From contig NZ_CP093341.1 of assembly GCF_022637455.1 (NCBI RefSeq), positions 3,658,001 to 3,722,000 of the forward strand: 64,000 nt of DNA, given 5' to 3'. This stretch comes from Lysobacter sp. S4-A87 (GTDB lineage: Bacteria > Pseudomonadota > Gammaproteobacteria > Xanthomonadales > Xanthomonadaceae). The position numbers were made by a program, and so were the translations under genes. Shown here piece by piece: positions 1 through 14,255 of the stretch. Position 1 is the first letter of the stretch; the number at the start of each line of letters is the position of its first letter. The notes beneath the pieces are model-generated. The model made no database searches. It was given only the letters and a program-made list of their open reading frames with translations, and was not told the origin of the DNA.

Positions 1-484
1 TGGCGACGCCTGGCTCGCGCTCGACCAGATCGTCGATCTGCGCATAGCCCATGTCCTTGCGGCGGCCCCCCATGAAGCCGTCGTCCGGGATGTAGGCGAA
101 CAGGATTCCCTGATGCTTGCCATCGATGTCGCTGGCGACCAGTTCACCCTGGCTGAACAACTGCGCCTTCATCGGCTCCATGTTCGCCCGTGAGACCACG
201 ACGCGGGTCGGGCTCGTCCAGACGATGTCGGTGACGTGCTGGCGCTTGCCGAAGCGAAGGACCTGGGTCTTGCCGCTGCCGTCGAGCGCCACGATCAGCA
301 GTTGCGATTCATTGCCGTCATCGGCAGGCACCGTCATCGCGACGTGGCGGCCATCGGGCGAGAGAGCCACTTCCTGCACTTCGGCGTGGCGCGCGAAGTC
401 TTCCACTGGAACCACTTGCGCAGCTGCCACGACAGGCAGCATCAACAGCAAACCGGCCATCAGCCGGTGACGGACTAGATGCAT
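1..484 (-). CDS. S9-family (prolyl oligopeptidase-like) peptidase, N-terminal part
   Basis: The reading frame is open from an ATG at 484 down to the window edge, giving the first 161 residues; the catalytic C-terminus lies outside. It starts with a signal peptide (MHLVRHRLMAGLLLMLPVVA, then AAQ), so the product is exported. The following segment, with EVALSPDGRHVAMTVP and an alternating strand pattern, resembles the beta-propeller of S9 peptidases / alpha-beta hydrolases found in Xanthomonadaceae. A strong GGAGGG ribosome binding site sits just upstream of the ATG and supports this start. The catalytic Ser-Asp-His cannot be seen here, so the peptidase call rests on the N-terminal pattern only. 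It lies downstream of parE on the same strand, about 110 bp away. Confidence 0.6.
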   Translation of the reverse strand, partial: MHLVRHRLMAGLLLMLPVVAAAQVVPVEDFARHAEVQEVALSPDGRHVAMTVPADDGNESQLLIVALDGSGKTQVLRFGKRQHVTDIVWTSPTRVVVSRANMEPMKAQLFSQGELVASDIDGKHQGILFAYIPDDGFMGGRRKDMGYAQIDDLVEREPGVA

Positions 485-595
485 CGGGTGGCCCTCCCCA
501 AGGCCTGGCGATCGGCCGAAGCATATCGCCTCCCTGTGCGGCCGCGCAGCCGCGGCGCGGCAGGGCCAGCCTGCGGACCGTGACCGGTTGCCCGG

Positions 596-2509
<1,914 letters not shown>

Positions 2510-2787
2510 CTACGACAGCGGGGGCAGGAGCGGGGATGGTCTGCGCGTAGCGACGGAAATTCAACCGCGCGCTCCGGCGCACGGGGCGCACCCTTGAAGC
2601 GACAGGGTTCCGGCCGCATCTGGAAAGGGCACGGCGACGCCGCCGGGGCCACTTCGCGCAAGCCGTTCAGTCGAGGCTACGGAAGGCGCCGCTAGGGTCG
2701 CCCGGTCGTCAACCGCGCGTCCTGTGACGCGTTACCCAATAGGATGGCGATGCCGCTGTCGCTACTGTTCCTCAGGAGGTCAACCGC

Positions 2788-3036
2788 ATGAATACCCGCA
2801 AGCTACTGCTCCCGAGCCTGATTGCCGCGATCCTGGCGTCGCCTCTGGCACTCGCGCAGCAGCACGACGCCCAGGCCGATGCCAAGGCCAAGGAACAGGC
2901 AGCGCAGGCCCAGAAGGCCGACGCAGCGCAGTCCGGAAAGGCCGACAAGGCCCCGGCCGACGCCAACAAGGCCGGCAAGAAGGACAAGTCCAAGTCCCGG
3001 CCGGAGGTCGAGCCGGAGGAAGAGGACGAGCGCTGA
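2788..3036 (+). CDS. small exported Lys/Ala-rich charged protein, unknown function
   Basis: An 82-residue protein with a clear signal peptide (MNTRKLLLPSLIAAILASPLALA, cleavage near residue 23). The mature part is low complexity: Ala, Lys, Asp and Gln dominate, then an acidic tail EPEEEDER. It is predicted to be periplasmic and disordered or helical. An AGGAGG ribosome binding site lies 8 nt before the ATG, and a strong terminator follows 40 bp after the stop, so it appears to be a stand-alone transcription unit, divergent from parE. I recognise no family. The composition could suit metal or polyanion binding, but that is speculation. Confidence 0.7.
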   Translation: MNTRKLLLPSLIAAILASPLALAQQHDAQADAKAKEQAAQAQKADAAQSGKADKAPADANKAGKKDKSKSRPEVEPEEEDER

Positions 3037-3076
3037 GCCGCTGCGGCTCGACTTGCTCGACCCACGCTTGACCCAC

Positions 3077-3108
3077 GATGCCCCGGCTTGCCGGGGCATC
3101 TTCATTTT
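3077..3108 (+). terminator. intrinsic terminator after the small exported protein
   Basis: A near-perfect stem, GATGCCCCGG / CCGGGGCATC, with a CTTG loop is followed by TTCATTTT. It lies 40 bp downstream of the small gene's stop codon and separates it from pyrG. Confidence 0.85.
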
Positions 3109-3174
3109 GCAGGCGCGGCGACGGGCTTCCGAAGCATCTGAACGGGCTTCAGGTGCCCGGACGGCTCGCCGTGA

Positions 3175-4884
<1,710 letters not shown>

Positions 4885-4913
4885 CCGTACGCTTGCAACC
4901 CATCCCCTCCCAA

Positions 4914-4934
4914 CCCTCCCCTTGAAGGGGAGGG
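4914..4934. repeat. short palindrome between pyrG and kdsA
   Basis: A perfect stem of CCCTCCCC and GGGGAGGG with a 5 nt loop (TTGAA). No T-run follows, so it is not an obvious intrinsic terminator. It sits in the 66 bp spacer and ends 16 bp before the kdsA ATG. It could be a mobile palindromic repeat or an mRNA processing/stabilising hairpin. Confidence 0.6.
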
Positions 4935-4950
4935 CTTCAGAGCACAAAGC

Positions 4951-7248
<2,298 letters not shown>

Positions 7249-7265
7249 GCCTGGAGAACCGGCGC

Positions 7266-7595
7266 ATGCGCGGCTTGCGACTGCTGCTGCTGGCACTGGC
7301 CGGGTTGCTGGTGTTCCTGCAGTACCGGCTGTGGGTGGGCGAGGGCGGTAGCCGCTCGGTCGCCCGCCTGCAGCAGCAGGTGCAGCAGCAGGCGCACGAG
7401 AACAAGGGAATGCAGCAGCGCAACGACGCGCTCGCCGCCGAAGTCGAGGACCTCAAGTCCGGCGAGGCGGCGGTCGAGGAGCGTGCGCGCAGCGAGCTGG
7501 GCATGATCAAGCCTGGCGAAACCTTCTACCGCGTGGTCGAGCCGGAAGGCACGGCGCCGGCGCCGGAAGAAAGTGCCGAGCCGAAAGCCGAGTGA
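7266..7595 (+). CDS. ftsB: cell division protein FtsB
   Basis: A 109-residue bitopic protein with one N-terminal membrane helix (LRLLLLALAGLLVFLQYRLW, after a short cytoplasmic MRG). A Gln-rich periplasmic coiled coil follows (about residues 35-75: VARLQQQVQQQAHENKG), then the family ERARSELGMIKPGETFYRVVE segment. FtsB forms the FtsQLB subcomplex that regulates septal peptidoglycan synthesis. The gene directly follows eno and precedes ispD, the standard order. The C-terminal tail is acidic and Pro/Ala-rich, which is variable in the family. Confidence 0.93.
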   Translation: MRGLRLLLLALAGLLVFLQYRLWVGEGGSRSVARLQQQVQQQAHENKGMQQRNDALAAEVEDLKSGEAAVEERARSELGMIKPGETFYRVVEPEGTAPAPEESAEPKAE

Positions 7596-7610
7596 CGCTG
7601 CTCTCCGTCA

Positions 7611-7628
7611 TCCCGGCGAACGCCGGGA
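7611..7628. repeat. short palindromic repeat, CCCGGCG-AA-CGCCGGG family
   Basis: A perfect hairpin (TCCCGGCG, AA, CGCCGGGA) preceded by GTCA, in the ftsB-ispD spacer. The same core recurs at 14139-14156, and a variant with ATCCCCGC/GCGGGGAT arms sits at 14205-14224. I treat these as copies of a dispersed palindromic family. Confidence 0.7.
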
Positions 7629-7667
7629 CGTCGAGCCGGTGGGACTGTCGATGAGGACTGTGACGAA

Positions 7668-8354
7668 GTGATCTGGGCCGTGATTCCCGCAGCAGGCCGC
7701 GGCTCGCGCTTTGGTGGCGAGACGCCCAAGCAGTACCTCGAAATCGCCGGTCGTCCGTTGATCGCACACGCGCTCGATGCGTTGCTCTCGCACCCGCGGA
7801 TTGCCGGTGCGATGGTCGCACTGTCGAAGAACGACGCCCTGTGGCCCGGCTGGGCCAACCTGCACGGCAAGCCGGTGCTGCGCTGCGTCGGCGGCGGCGA
7901 GCGCGCCGATTCGGTGCTGGCGGCATTGCAGGCACTTCCGGCCGAAGTCGGCGGAGACACGCTGGTGCTGGTGCACGACGCAGCGCGGCCCAACCTGCGC
8001 AGTGAAGACCTCGATCGCCTGATCGCATCGGCCAGTGCCCATGCCGACGGCGCCATCCTGGGCGCCCCGGTACGCGACACGCTCAAGCGTGCCGACGCCG
8101 CCGCGCGTATCGCCGCCACCGAGCCACGCGAACGGCTGTGGCGTGCGTTCACGCCACAGGCGTTCCGTCGCGACGCCTTGACGGCCGCGCTGGAGCAGGC
8201 GAAGGCCGACGGCGTCGTCGTCACCGACGAGGCGATGGCGATGGAGCGCGTTGGCGCGCATCCGGCGCTGGTCGAAGGACGCGAAGACAACCTCAAGGTG
8301 ACCACGCCGGCGGACCTGGCGTTGGCGCGGTATCTGATTTCCCATCGCGGCTGA
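7668..8354 (+). CDS. ispD: 2-C-methyl-D-erythritol 4-phosphate cytidylyltransferase
   Basis: Transfers CMP from CTP to 2-C-methyl-D-erythritol 4-phosphate, the third step of the non-mevalonate isoprenoid pathway. 228 residues. The glycine-rich CTP-binding loop AAGRGSRFGGETPKQY covers residues 8-23, including Lys21. VLVHDAARP is the second family signature, and the conserved TDEAMAMER and EGREDNLKVTTPADL segments follow. The start is GTG, chosen because it opens directly into the conserved WAVIPAAG strand. ispF follows 69 bp downstream, and the two enzymes act two steps apart in the same pathway. Confidence 0.96.
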   Translation: MIWAVIPAAGRGSRFGGETPKQYLEIAGRPLIAHALDALLSHPRIAGAMVALSKNDALWPGWANLHGKPVLRCVGGGERADSVLAALQALPAEVGGDTLVLVHDAARPNLRSEDLDRLIASASAHADGAILGAPVRDTLKRADAAARIAATEPRERLWRAFTPQAFRRDALTAALEQAKADGVVVTDEAMAMERVGAHPALVEGREDNLKVTTPADLALARYLISHRG

Positions 8355-8423
8355 GGGCGCAGTTGCCCTCAACCAACCCGTCTGGCGCAAGCGGCAGAGG
8401 GGCTCAAAGGCAGAACATCATCC

Positions 8424-8903
8424 ATGAACATCCGCATCGGCCAGGGTTTCGACGTCCACGCTTTCGGCGAAGGCGACCACGTCATGCTGGGCGGCGTTCG
8501 AGTGCCGCATGAGCGCGGCATCGTCGCCCACTCCGATGGCGACGTGGTCATCCACGCGCTGTGCGACGCGATGCTCGGCGCACTGGCGCTGGGCGACATC
8601 GGCCAGCACTTCCCGCCAAGTGATCCGCAGTGGAAGGGTGCCGACAGCCGCGCCTTCCTGCGCCATTGCCAGGCCCTCATCGGCGAGCGCGGATGGCAGC
8701 TGGGCAATGCCGACATCACCGTGATCTGCGAGCGACCCAAGGTCGGTCCGCATGCGGCGGCGATGCGGCAGCTGCTGGCCGGCGACCTGGGACTGGCGGA
8801 GGACGCCGTCAGCATCAAGGCCACCACCACCGAGAAGCTCGGCTTCACCGGCCGCGGCGAAGGCATCGCGGCGATGGCGGTCTGCCTGCTGGTGCGCGCG
8901 TGA
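8424..8903 (+). CDS. ispF: 2-C-methyl-D-erythritol 2,4-cyclodiphosphate synthase
   Basis: Cyclises CDP-methylerythritol 2-phosphate with release of CMP (MEP pathway). 159 residues, the normal trimer subunit length. Metal ligands are visible as Asp10 and His12 in GQGFDVHAF and a His in the following [12 protein letters not shown] segment. [18 protein letters not shown] is the C-terminal family signature. Its TGA stop overlaps the GTG start of truD, so the two genes are translationally coupled. Confidence 0.97.
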   Translation: MNIRIGQGFDVHAFGEGDHVMLGGVRVPHERGIVAHSDGDVVIHALCDAMLGALALGDIGQHFPPSDPQWKGADSRAFLRHCQALIGERGWQLGNADITVICERPKVGPHAAAMRQLLAGDLGLAEDAVSIKATTTEKLGFTGRGEGIAAMAVCLLVRA

Positions 8904-9976
8904 GCGCGCAGGAGCCGGTGCTGGCGCGTGCGCACGGGCCGTCCGTGCTCAGCGCCAACATGCGCACCACGCCCGAGGATTTCCTGGTCGAGGAACTGCC
9001 GGGCTTCGAGCCCAGCGGCAGCGGCGAGCACCTGCTGCTGACCATCGAGAAGCGCGGCATGAACACCGCCTTCGCCGCACGTCGCATCGCCGAGTGGGCC
9101 GGTGTCGGCGAAGTCGCGATCGGCTATGCCGGCCTCAAGGACCGCAACGCCGTGACCCGGCAACGTTTCAGCGTCCATCTGCCCAAGCGCGTGGCGCCGG
9201 ACCTGGCGGCGCTCGAGACCGGCGGCGACGACGGCGAGCGTCTGCGCGTGCTCGAACACACCTGGCATGCGCGCAAGCTGCCGCGCGGCGCACTGGCGGG
9301 AAACCGGTTCGTGCTGGTGCTGCGTGAAGTGGCCGGTGAGCGCGCGGCGATCGAGTCGCGTCTGCTGGCCATCGCCGAACGTGGCGTGCCCAACTACTTC
9401 GGCGAGCAACGCTTCGGTCGCGACGGTGACAACGTCGCCAACGCGCTGGCGATGTTCGGCGGCCGCCGCGTCCGCCGCGAGCAGCGCTCGCTGCTGCTGT
9501 CGGCGGCGCGTTCGGAACTGTTCAACCGGGCGCTGGCGATGCGGGTCGCGGCGGGCAACTGGGACCGGGCGCTGGACGGCGAGGTGTGGACGCTCGATGG
9601 CAGCCGCAGCGTGTTCGGCCCGGAGCCCTTCAGCGAGGAGCTGGCGCAGCGGCTGGCAGTGTTCGACATCCATCCCAGCGGGCCGTTGTGGGGTCGCGGT
9701 GACCTGCGCAGTCAGGGGGCTGCGGCCGAACTCGAACTGTCGGCGCTTGCCGGCGACGACGCCCTGGCGCTGCGCGCCGGCCTGGAGTCGGAAGGCCTCA
9801 AGCAGGAGCGCAGGGCGCTGCGCCTGAAACCCGACGATCTGTCCTGGCGTTGGCTCGACGACGATGCTGCCGGCCCGGATGTACTCCAGTTGGCTTTCAG
9901 CCTTCCGCAGGGCACGTATGCCACCGTCGTGCTGGCGGAACTGGGTGACGTGCGCGCGCTTGGCCGCAGCGGCTGA
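8900..9976 (+). CDS. truD: tRNA pseudouridine(13) synthase
   Basis: Isomerises U13 in certain tRNAs. The GTG start at 8900 overlaps the ispF stop (GTGA) and gives 358 residues beginning [14 protein letters not shown], matching the family length; longer in-frame extensions run back inside ispF and are rejected. The catalytic Asp81 lies in [14 protein letters not shown]. Other family motifs are [10 protein letters not shown] near residue 30 and [17 protein letters not shown]. It ends the pyrG-to-truD run; the next 147 bp hold two small hairpins (9984-10004 and 10012-10027) without T-runs. Confidence 0.95.
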   Translation: MSAQEPVLARAHGPSVLSANMRTTPEDFLVEELPGFEPSGSGEHLLLTIEKRGMNTAFAARRIAEWAGVGEVAIGYAGLKDRNAVTRQRFSVHLPKRVAPDLAALETGGDDGERLRVLEHTWHARKLPRGALAGNRFVLVLREVAGERAAIESRLLAIAERGVPNYFGEQRFGRDGDNVANALAMFGGRRVRREQRSLLLSAARSELFNRALAMRVAAGNWDRALDGEVWTLDGSRSVFGPEPFSEELAQRLAVFDIHPSGPLWGRGDLRSQGAAAELELSALAGDDALALRAGLESEGLKQERRALRLKPDDLSWRWLDDDAAGPDVLQLAFSLPQGTYATVVLAELGDVRALGRSG

Positions 9977-10123
9977 ACGGGATTTTCCGACCGTTCGTCG
10001 GAAAGCATCTGCTGGCACTGGTGCCAGTATTGCGCCGGCGTATAAGCCGAAATCGTACAGGGCATCAAGTCCTGTGCCGTCGTACCCGTCGGGTAGGACG
10101 CGTCACGTCATGGAGATGTCGTC

Positions 10124-10360
10124 ATGAACGCATCGTTACGCATGGTCGTGTTGGTCTCGGTGTGCGGTCTGGCGGCCTGCGCCGGCATGGAGAGCAAGAG
10201 CACCTACGTGCCTGAGCAGAAGAAGCCGTCGATCATGGACAACGACGAGGCGTACATCGCGTACGTCGAACGCGTTGCCCGTCGCCGTGGAATCGAGGTG
10301 GTCTGGGTGAACTCGCCGCGCAAGTCCGAAGCGCAGGTTGCCCAGGAAAGCGGTCAGTAA
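10124..10360 (+). CDS. small lipoprotein, unknown function
   Basis: A 78-residue protein with a lipoprotein signal peptide ending in LAAC (lipid attachment at Cys20, followed by Ala-Gly, so probably sorted to the outer membrane). The mature part contains NDEAYIAYVERVARRRGIEV, possibly a short amphipathic helix, followed by VVWVNSPRK. It stands alone between truD and smrB (convergent). I do not know the family, though the length and layout resemble small lysobacterial envelope proteins. No clear terminator is seen in the 29 bp before the smrB stop. Confidence 0.75.
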   Translation: MNASLRMVVLVSVCGLAACAGMESKSTYVPEQKKPSIMDNDEAYIAYVERVARRRGIEVVWVNSPRKSEAQVAQESGQ

Positions 10361-10389
10361 AATCCCTGCTTGGCGTCCCGGTGGCCGGC

Positions 10390-10953
10390 TCAGGACGAGC
10401 GCAGGCGACGGGGCGCGAGCAGTACCAGCACCGCTCCGGTGCCGCCCTGCGTGGGCGGTGCGGAGTGGAATGCAAGGACGTCCGCGCGCTGCCTGAGCAT
10501 GCGGTCGACCAGGTTCTTCAGCACCGGCATGCCGCTGCTCGCGATCGAGGCGGCGCCATGCAATCCCTTGCCGTGGATCACCCGCACGCAGCCCACGCCG
10601 TGCTGGCGGGCGTCGTGCAGGAACGCCCGCAGCAGCAGCTCGGCCTCGCGAGTGTCGGCACCGTGCAGGTCGAGTTCTTCCTGTATCGAAATCTCGCCCC
10701 GCTTGAGTTTCTGCAGAAGGCGCGGTGAGACTTCGTCGCGGCGATAGGAAAGGGCATCGCCGGCATCCAGCAGGCTTTCATCCAGGGCATGGCGGAACTG
10801 CTCGCGCGCCTGGGCTTCGTCGCGCTCGGCCATGCGGGCCCGCGGCCGCGGCTTGGGTGCCGCCGGTGGCGGAGCGGTGTCGCGCAGCCGCCGCACCGGA
10901 CCGATCGCGGCGCGGAACAGCTCGGCGTCGTCGTCGTCGTGCTCTTCAGACAT
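10390..10953 (-). CDS. smrB: Smr-domain endonuclease, SmrB-type ribosome rescue factor
   Basis: 187 residues. The N-terminal ~80 residues are charged and Pro-rich, with the SmrB-like pattern DDAELFRAAIGPVRRL. The C-terminal Smr domain has the two hallmark motifs ELDLHG (start of the domain) and VIHGKGLHG. In E. coli, SmrB cleaves mRNA at collided ribosomes, and the His/Gly motifs here fit an active nuclease. Orientation is opposite to its neighbours, and surE starts about 185 bp away on the other strand. smrB is the best match, although the name smrA has been used for some shorter relatives. Confidence 0.85.
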   Translation of the reverse strand: MSEEHDDDDAELFRAAIGPVRRLRDTAPPPAAPKPRPRARMAERDEAQAREQFRHALDESLLDAGDALSYRRDEVSPRLLQKLKRGEISIQEELDLHGADTREAELLLRAFLHDARQHGVGCVRVIHGKGLHGAASIASSGMPVLKNLVDRMLRQRADVLAFHSAPPTQGGTGAVLVLLAPRRLRSS

Positions 10954-11137
10954 GCCTCAAGTCTAGGCGAAAACCACTGCCGGCCAGGGCGGTGAGGTAT
11001 CGACGACGCCGGAGCGGGCAGGGTGAGGGCGGGCAATCCCCATCGGCTATCATGGGTGCCGAACGGTCCGGCAAGCGATGCACCAGCCGGCCGGCAACGT
11101 CTCAAGCCCACGTTCCAAGGTTCGATCAAGGGAGTTC

Positions 11138-11953
11138 ATGCGAGTTCTGGTCAGCAACGACGACGGCGTCGACGCCCCCGGTATCCGCGTCCTCGCCGAA
11201 GGCCTGCGCGCCGCCGGCCATGAGGTGCTGGTGGTCGCCCCCGACCGGGACCGCTCCGGCGCCAGCAATTCGCTCACCCTGGATGCGCCCGTGCGCGTCC
11301 AGCGGCTCGACGAGACGACCTGGCGCGTCTATGGCACGCCCACCGACTGCGTGCACGTGGCCATCACCGGCATGCTCGAGGTCGAGCCGGACATCGTCGT
11401 GTCGGGCATCAACAACACCGCCAACCTGGGCGACGACGTCATCTATTCCGGCACCGTTGCCGCGGCCATGGAAGGACGGTTCCTCGGCCTGCCGGCGGTG
11501 GCGATGTCGCTGCAGACGGTCGACCACACCGGCCGCCATTACGAGACGGCCGCGCGCGCCGCGGTGGAGATCATCGCCCGCCTGCGCGTCGACCCGCTGC
11601 CGGCCGACACGATCCTCAACGTCAACGTGCCCGACCTGCCCTGGGACGAGGTCCGCGGCTTCGAAGTCACCCGCCTTGGCAACCGCCATCGCGCCGAGGC
11701 CTGCATTCCGCAGCACGATCCGCGCGGTCGCGAGTGGTGGTGGATAGGTGCGGCCGGCCAGGAGCAGGATGCCGGCCCCGGTACCGATTTCCATGCGCTG
11801 CGCACCGGCAACATCTCGATCACGCCGATCCATGTCGACCTGACCCGCTACCAGGCGCTGGACCAGGTCGCCAGCTGGGTCGATGGGCTGGCGGTGTCGC
11901 TGGATCGGGTCCGCCAGGACACGTTGCCGAAGAGCCCGGAGCACAGCGCATGA
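11138..11953 (+). CDS. surE: 5'/3'-nucleotidase (stationary-phase survival protein)
   Basis: Metal-dependent phosphatase acting on nucleoside monophosphates. 271 residues from the ATG at 11138, just after a GGGAG ribosome binding site; the frame is open further upstream but the conserved protein begins here. Metal ligands are visible as Asp8/Asp9 in [10 protein letters not shown], Ser40 in [10 protein letters not shown] and the Asn of [12 protein letters not shown]. The gene order surE-pcm-yqaA-nlpD is the usual stress-survival cluster. The stop overlaps the pcm start (ATGA), indicating translational coupling. Confidence 0.96.
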   Translation: MRVLVSNDDGVDAPGIRVLAEGLRAAGHEVLVVAPDRDRSGASNSLTLDAPVRVQRLDETTWRVYGTPTDCVHVAITGMLEVEPDIVVSGINNTANLGDDVIYSGTVAAAMEGRFLGLPAVAMSLQTVDHTGRHYETAARAAVEIIARLRVDPLPADTILNVNVPDLPWDEVRGFEVTRLGNRHRAEACIPQHDPRGREWWWIGAAGQEQDAGPGTDFHALRTGNISITPIHVDLTRYQALDQVASWVDGLAVSLDRVRQDTLPKSPEHSA

Positions 11954-12627
11954 CGCTGCGCATGCGCCTGCAGCCCGAGGCGATCGGTTCGGGAATGACC
12001 TCGCAGCGGGTCCGCGACCGCCTGGTCGAGCGCCTGCGCGAGAACGGCATCCGCGACGAGCGCGTGCTCAACGCGATCCGCACCGTGCCGCGCCACCTGT
12101 TCGTCGACGAGGCGCTGGCCACGCGCGCCTACGAGGACACGGCGCTGCCGATCGGCCACGGCCAGACCATCTCGCAGCCGTGGGTGGTGGCGAAGATGAC
12201 CGAAGCCGTGCTCGAGGCCGAGCCGAAGAAGGTGCTCGAGATCGGCACGGGCTCCGGCTACCAGGCCGCCGTGCTCGCCGCGCTGGGCCTGGAAGTCCAC
12301 ACGGTGGAGCGCATCGGCGAACTGCTGCGCACCGCGCGCAAGCGTTTCCGCCAGCTCGGCATGAACATCCGCAGCAAGCACGACGACGGCCGCATCGGCT
12401 GGGCCGAGAACGGCCCGTTCGATTCGATCATCGTCACCGCGGCAGCACCGGCGCTGGTCGAATCCTTGACCGCGCAGCTGGCGCCGGGCGGCACGCTGAT
12501 CGCGCCGGTCGGCGCGGCATCGTCGCAATCGCTGCTGAAGCTGCACAAGGACGCCGAAGGCGTCGTCACCCAACACACGCTGGCTCCGGTCGTTTTCGTG
12601 CCGCTGCTGTCAGGGATGATCGATTGA
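11950..12627 (+). CDS. pcm: protein-L-isoaspartate O-methyltransferase
   Basis: Repairs isoaspartyl residues in aged proteins using S-adenosylmethionine. 225 residues. The substrate-side motif [19 protein letters not shown] precedes the SAM-binding motif [17 protein letters not shown] (Gly99-Gly103). Later segments [12 protein letters not shown] and [12 protein letters not shown] match motifs II and III. The start overlaps the end of surE. It is shown as ATG; the conserved [15 protein letters not shown] helix begins near residue 15. Confidence 0.96.
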   Translation: MTLRMRLQPEAIGSGMTSQRVRDRLVERLRENGIRDERVLNAIRTVPRHLFVDEALATRAYEDTALPIGHGQTISQPWVVAKMTEAVLEAEPKKVLEIGTGSGYQAAVLAALGLEVHTVERIGELLRTARKRFRQLGMNIRSKHDDGRIGWAENGPFDSIIVTAAAPALVESLTAQLAPGGTLIAPVGAASSQSLLKLHKDAEGVVTQHTLAPVVFVPLLSGMID

Positions 12628-12673
12628 ACACCGCAGGGACCGACACCGCAGTGACATTCTGGAAGGACTGGCG

Positions 12674-13291
12674 TTGAAGATTTTTGGACCGCTTTACGAG
12701 CGCACCATCAGCTGGGCGCGTCATCGCCATGCCCCCGCCTTGCTGACCGGCCTGAGTTTTGCCGAGGCAGTGGTGTTCCCGGTGCCGCCGGAAGTGATGC
12801 TGGCGCCGATGTGCCTGGCCGATCGCCGGCGTGCGTTCTGGTTTGCCACGCTGAGCCTGGCCGGTTCGATGGTCGGCGCACTGCTGGGCTACGCGCTCGG
12901 CCACTTCGCCTACGAGCTGGTCAAGCCGCTGCTGACGTCGCTGGGCTGGATCGATCGCATCGACGCCCAGGTCACGCAGCTGCGCGAGATTGCCGCGAAC
13001 TCGCCGTGGAAGGCGTTCTGGTTGCTGGTTCTGGCCGGGTTCACGCCGATTCCGCTGAAGATATTCACCTGGGCGTCGGGCATCGTCGGTGTACCGGTTC
13101 TGCCGTTCATGGCCAGCATGTTCATCGGTCGCGGCAAGCGCGTGTACCTGATTGCCCTGGCGATCCGCCTGGGCGGCGAGCGCGCGGAAGCGGCGCTGCG
13201 CCGATACATCGAGCCGATCGGCTGGGCCGCATCGGTCCTGTTGCTGGCGGCGGTGGCATGGCTGGTCTGGAAGGCACAATTCGCAGGATGA
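12674..13291 (+). CDS. yqaA: YqaA/DedA-like membrane protein (VTT domain)
   Basis: 205 residues, TTG start at 12674. Several membrane segments are visible: around residues 30-45, 55-80 (FWFATLSLAGSMVGALLGYALG), 115-150 and 180-200. The signature FPVPPEVMLAPM and the re-entrant-type GFTPIPLKIFTWASG segment are characteristic of the YqaA branch of the DedA/VTT family. These proteins are linked to lipid flipping or membrane homeostasis, but the exact substrate of this branch is not known. The stop overlaps the nlpD start (ATGA). It is the third gene of the surE cluster. Confidence 0.85.
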   Translation: MKIFGPLYERTISWARHRHAPALLTGLSFAEAVVFPVPPEVMLAPMCLADRRRAFWFATLSLAGSMVGALLGYALGHFAYELVKPLLTSLGWIDRIDAQVTQLREIAANSPWKAFWLLVLAGFTPIPLKIFTWASGIVGVPVLPFMASMFIGRGKRVYLIALAIRLGGERAEAALRRYIEPIGWAASVLLLAAVAWLVWKAQFAG

Positions 13292-14133
13292 GCGCACGTA
13301 CGACACGAGCACGAATGTCCACCGCATCGCGCCATCTCATGGTGGCGGCGCTGGTCGTGGCCGCGCTGGCCGGCTGCGCCAGCACCAAGGTGACCCGGAC
13401 GCCCGAAGGCGGCACGACCACGGTCAAGGCGTCGGTACCCAGGTACGGCAAGACCGTGGTGGTGCAACGCGGCGACACGATGTACCGCGTGGCCTCCAGC
13501 AATGGGATCCGTGCGGTCGACCTGGCGGCATGGAATGGCATTCCGGCGCCTTACACCATCTACCCGGGCCAGCGCCTGCGCCTGTATCCGCCCGGCGCCT
13601 CGGGCAGTTCGGGCTCCAGCTCGGGCAGCACTTCAGGCCGCACTTCAGGCAGCACTGCCGCGACGCGGCCGGTGCCGACGACCCGGCCGCCTGCCGGCAC
13701 GTCGCGCCCGCCAACCACCACGGCACCGCCCAGCCCGCCGCAGTCGGCGCCGGTCGCCAGCGGTTTCAACTGGCGCTGGCCTGCCGATGGCGAGCTGATC
13801 GGTCGATACGTCGCGGGCGAGCCGACCAAGCAGGGCATCGACATTGCCGGCAGCAGCGGCGCACCGGTGCGCGCGGCCGCCGATGGTGTGGTGGTGTATT
13901 CCGGTTCGGGCCTGGTCGGCTATGGCGAGCTGATCATCATCAAGCACAACGAACAGTGGCTGTCGGCCTATGGCCACAACCGCAATCGCCTGGTCAACGA
14001 AGGTCAGCTGGTCAAGGCCGGGCAGCAGATTGCCGAGATGGGTCGCAGCGGCGCACCGCGCGAGATGCTGCACTTCGAGGTGCGTTACAACGGCAAGCCG
14101 GTTGATCCGCTGCTGTATCTGCCGAAGAAGTGA
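13288..14133 (+). CDS. nlpD: LysM/LytM-domain lipoprotein NlpD (amidase activator)
   Basis: 281-residue outer-membrane lipoprotein with the acylated Cys30 in the lipobox AALAGC. A LysM domain follows (about 55-105: VVQRGDTMYRVASSNGI), then a Ser/Thr/Pro-rich linker (SGSSSGSTSGRTSG...) and a C-terminal LytM/M23 domain (about 165-278). The zinc-ligand positions are degenerate: the first motif reads KQGIDIAG where active enzymes have HxGxD, and only LHFEVRYNG remains at the second. This fits the role of NlpD as a non-catalytic activator of AmiC in daughter-cell separation. In many gamma-proteobacteria rpoS follows nlpD, but here a convergent gene follows. Confidence 0.93.
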   Translation: MSARTTRARMSTASRHLMVAALVVAALAGCASTKVTRTPEGGTTTVKASVPRYGKTVVVQRGDTMYRVASSNGIRAVDLAAWNGIPAPYTIYPGQRLRLYPPGASGSSGSSSGSTSGRTSGSTAATRPVPTTRPPAGTSRPPTTTAPPSPPQSAPVASGFNWRWPADGELIGRYVAGEPTKQGIDIAGSSGAPVRAAADGVVVYSGSGLVGYGELIIIKHNEQWLSAYGHNRNRLVNEGQLVKAGQQIAEMGRSGAPREMLHFEVRYNGKPVDPLLYLPKK

Positions 14134-14138
14134 CGTCG

Positions 14139-14224
14139 TCCCGGCGAACGCCGGGACCCAGGCCATTACTCAACCAGCCGCTACTCAACCAGCCGCGTCA
14201 CGTCATCCCCGCGAAGGCGGGGAT
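14139..14224. repeat. palindromic repeats plus a 15-bp tandem duplication, between nlpD and the Xcc1710-like gene
   Basis: This convergent spacer holds a CCCGGCG-AA-CGCCGGG hairpin (14139-14156), then an exact 15-bp tandem duplication of CTACTCAACCAGCCG-type sequence (about 14166-14195), and then a second hairpin (14205-14224, ATCCCCGC-GAAG-GCGGGGAT). No T-runs follow the hairpins. The two hairpins share the GTCxTCCC lead-in and look like members of one dispersed family. They may also act as a two-way end for the convergent transcripts. Confidence 0.7.
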
Positions 14225-14255
14225 CCATGGACGTTGCTCTCGTGAGGGCCGCCCG

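Noticed and set aside
8630-8899. Longer truD start inside ispF
   Set aside because: The added residues are the out-of-frame reading of ispF; the GTGA overlap at 8900 gives the normal TruD N-terminus.
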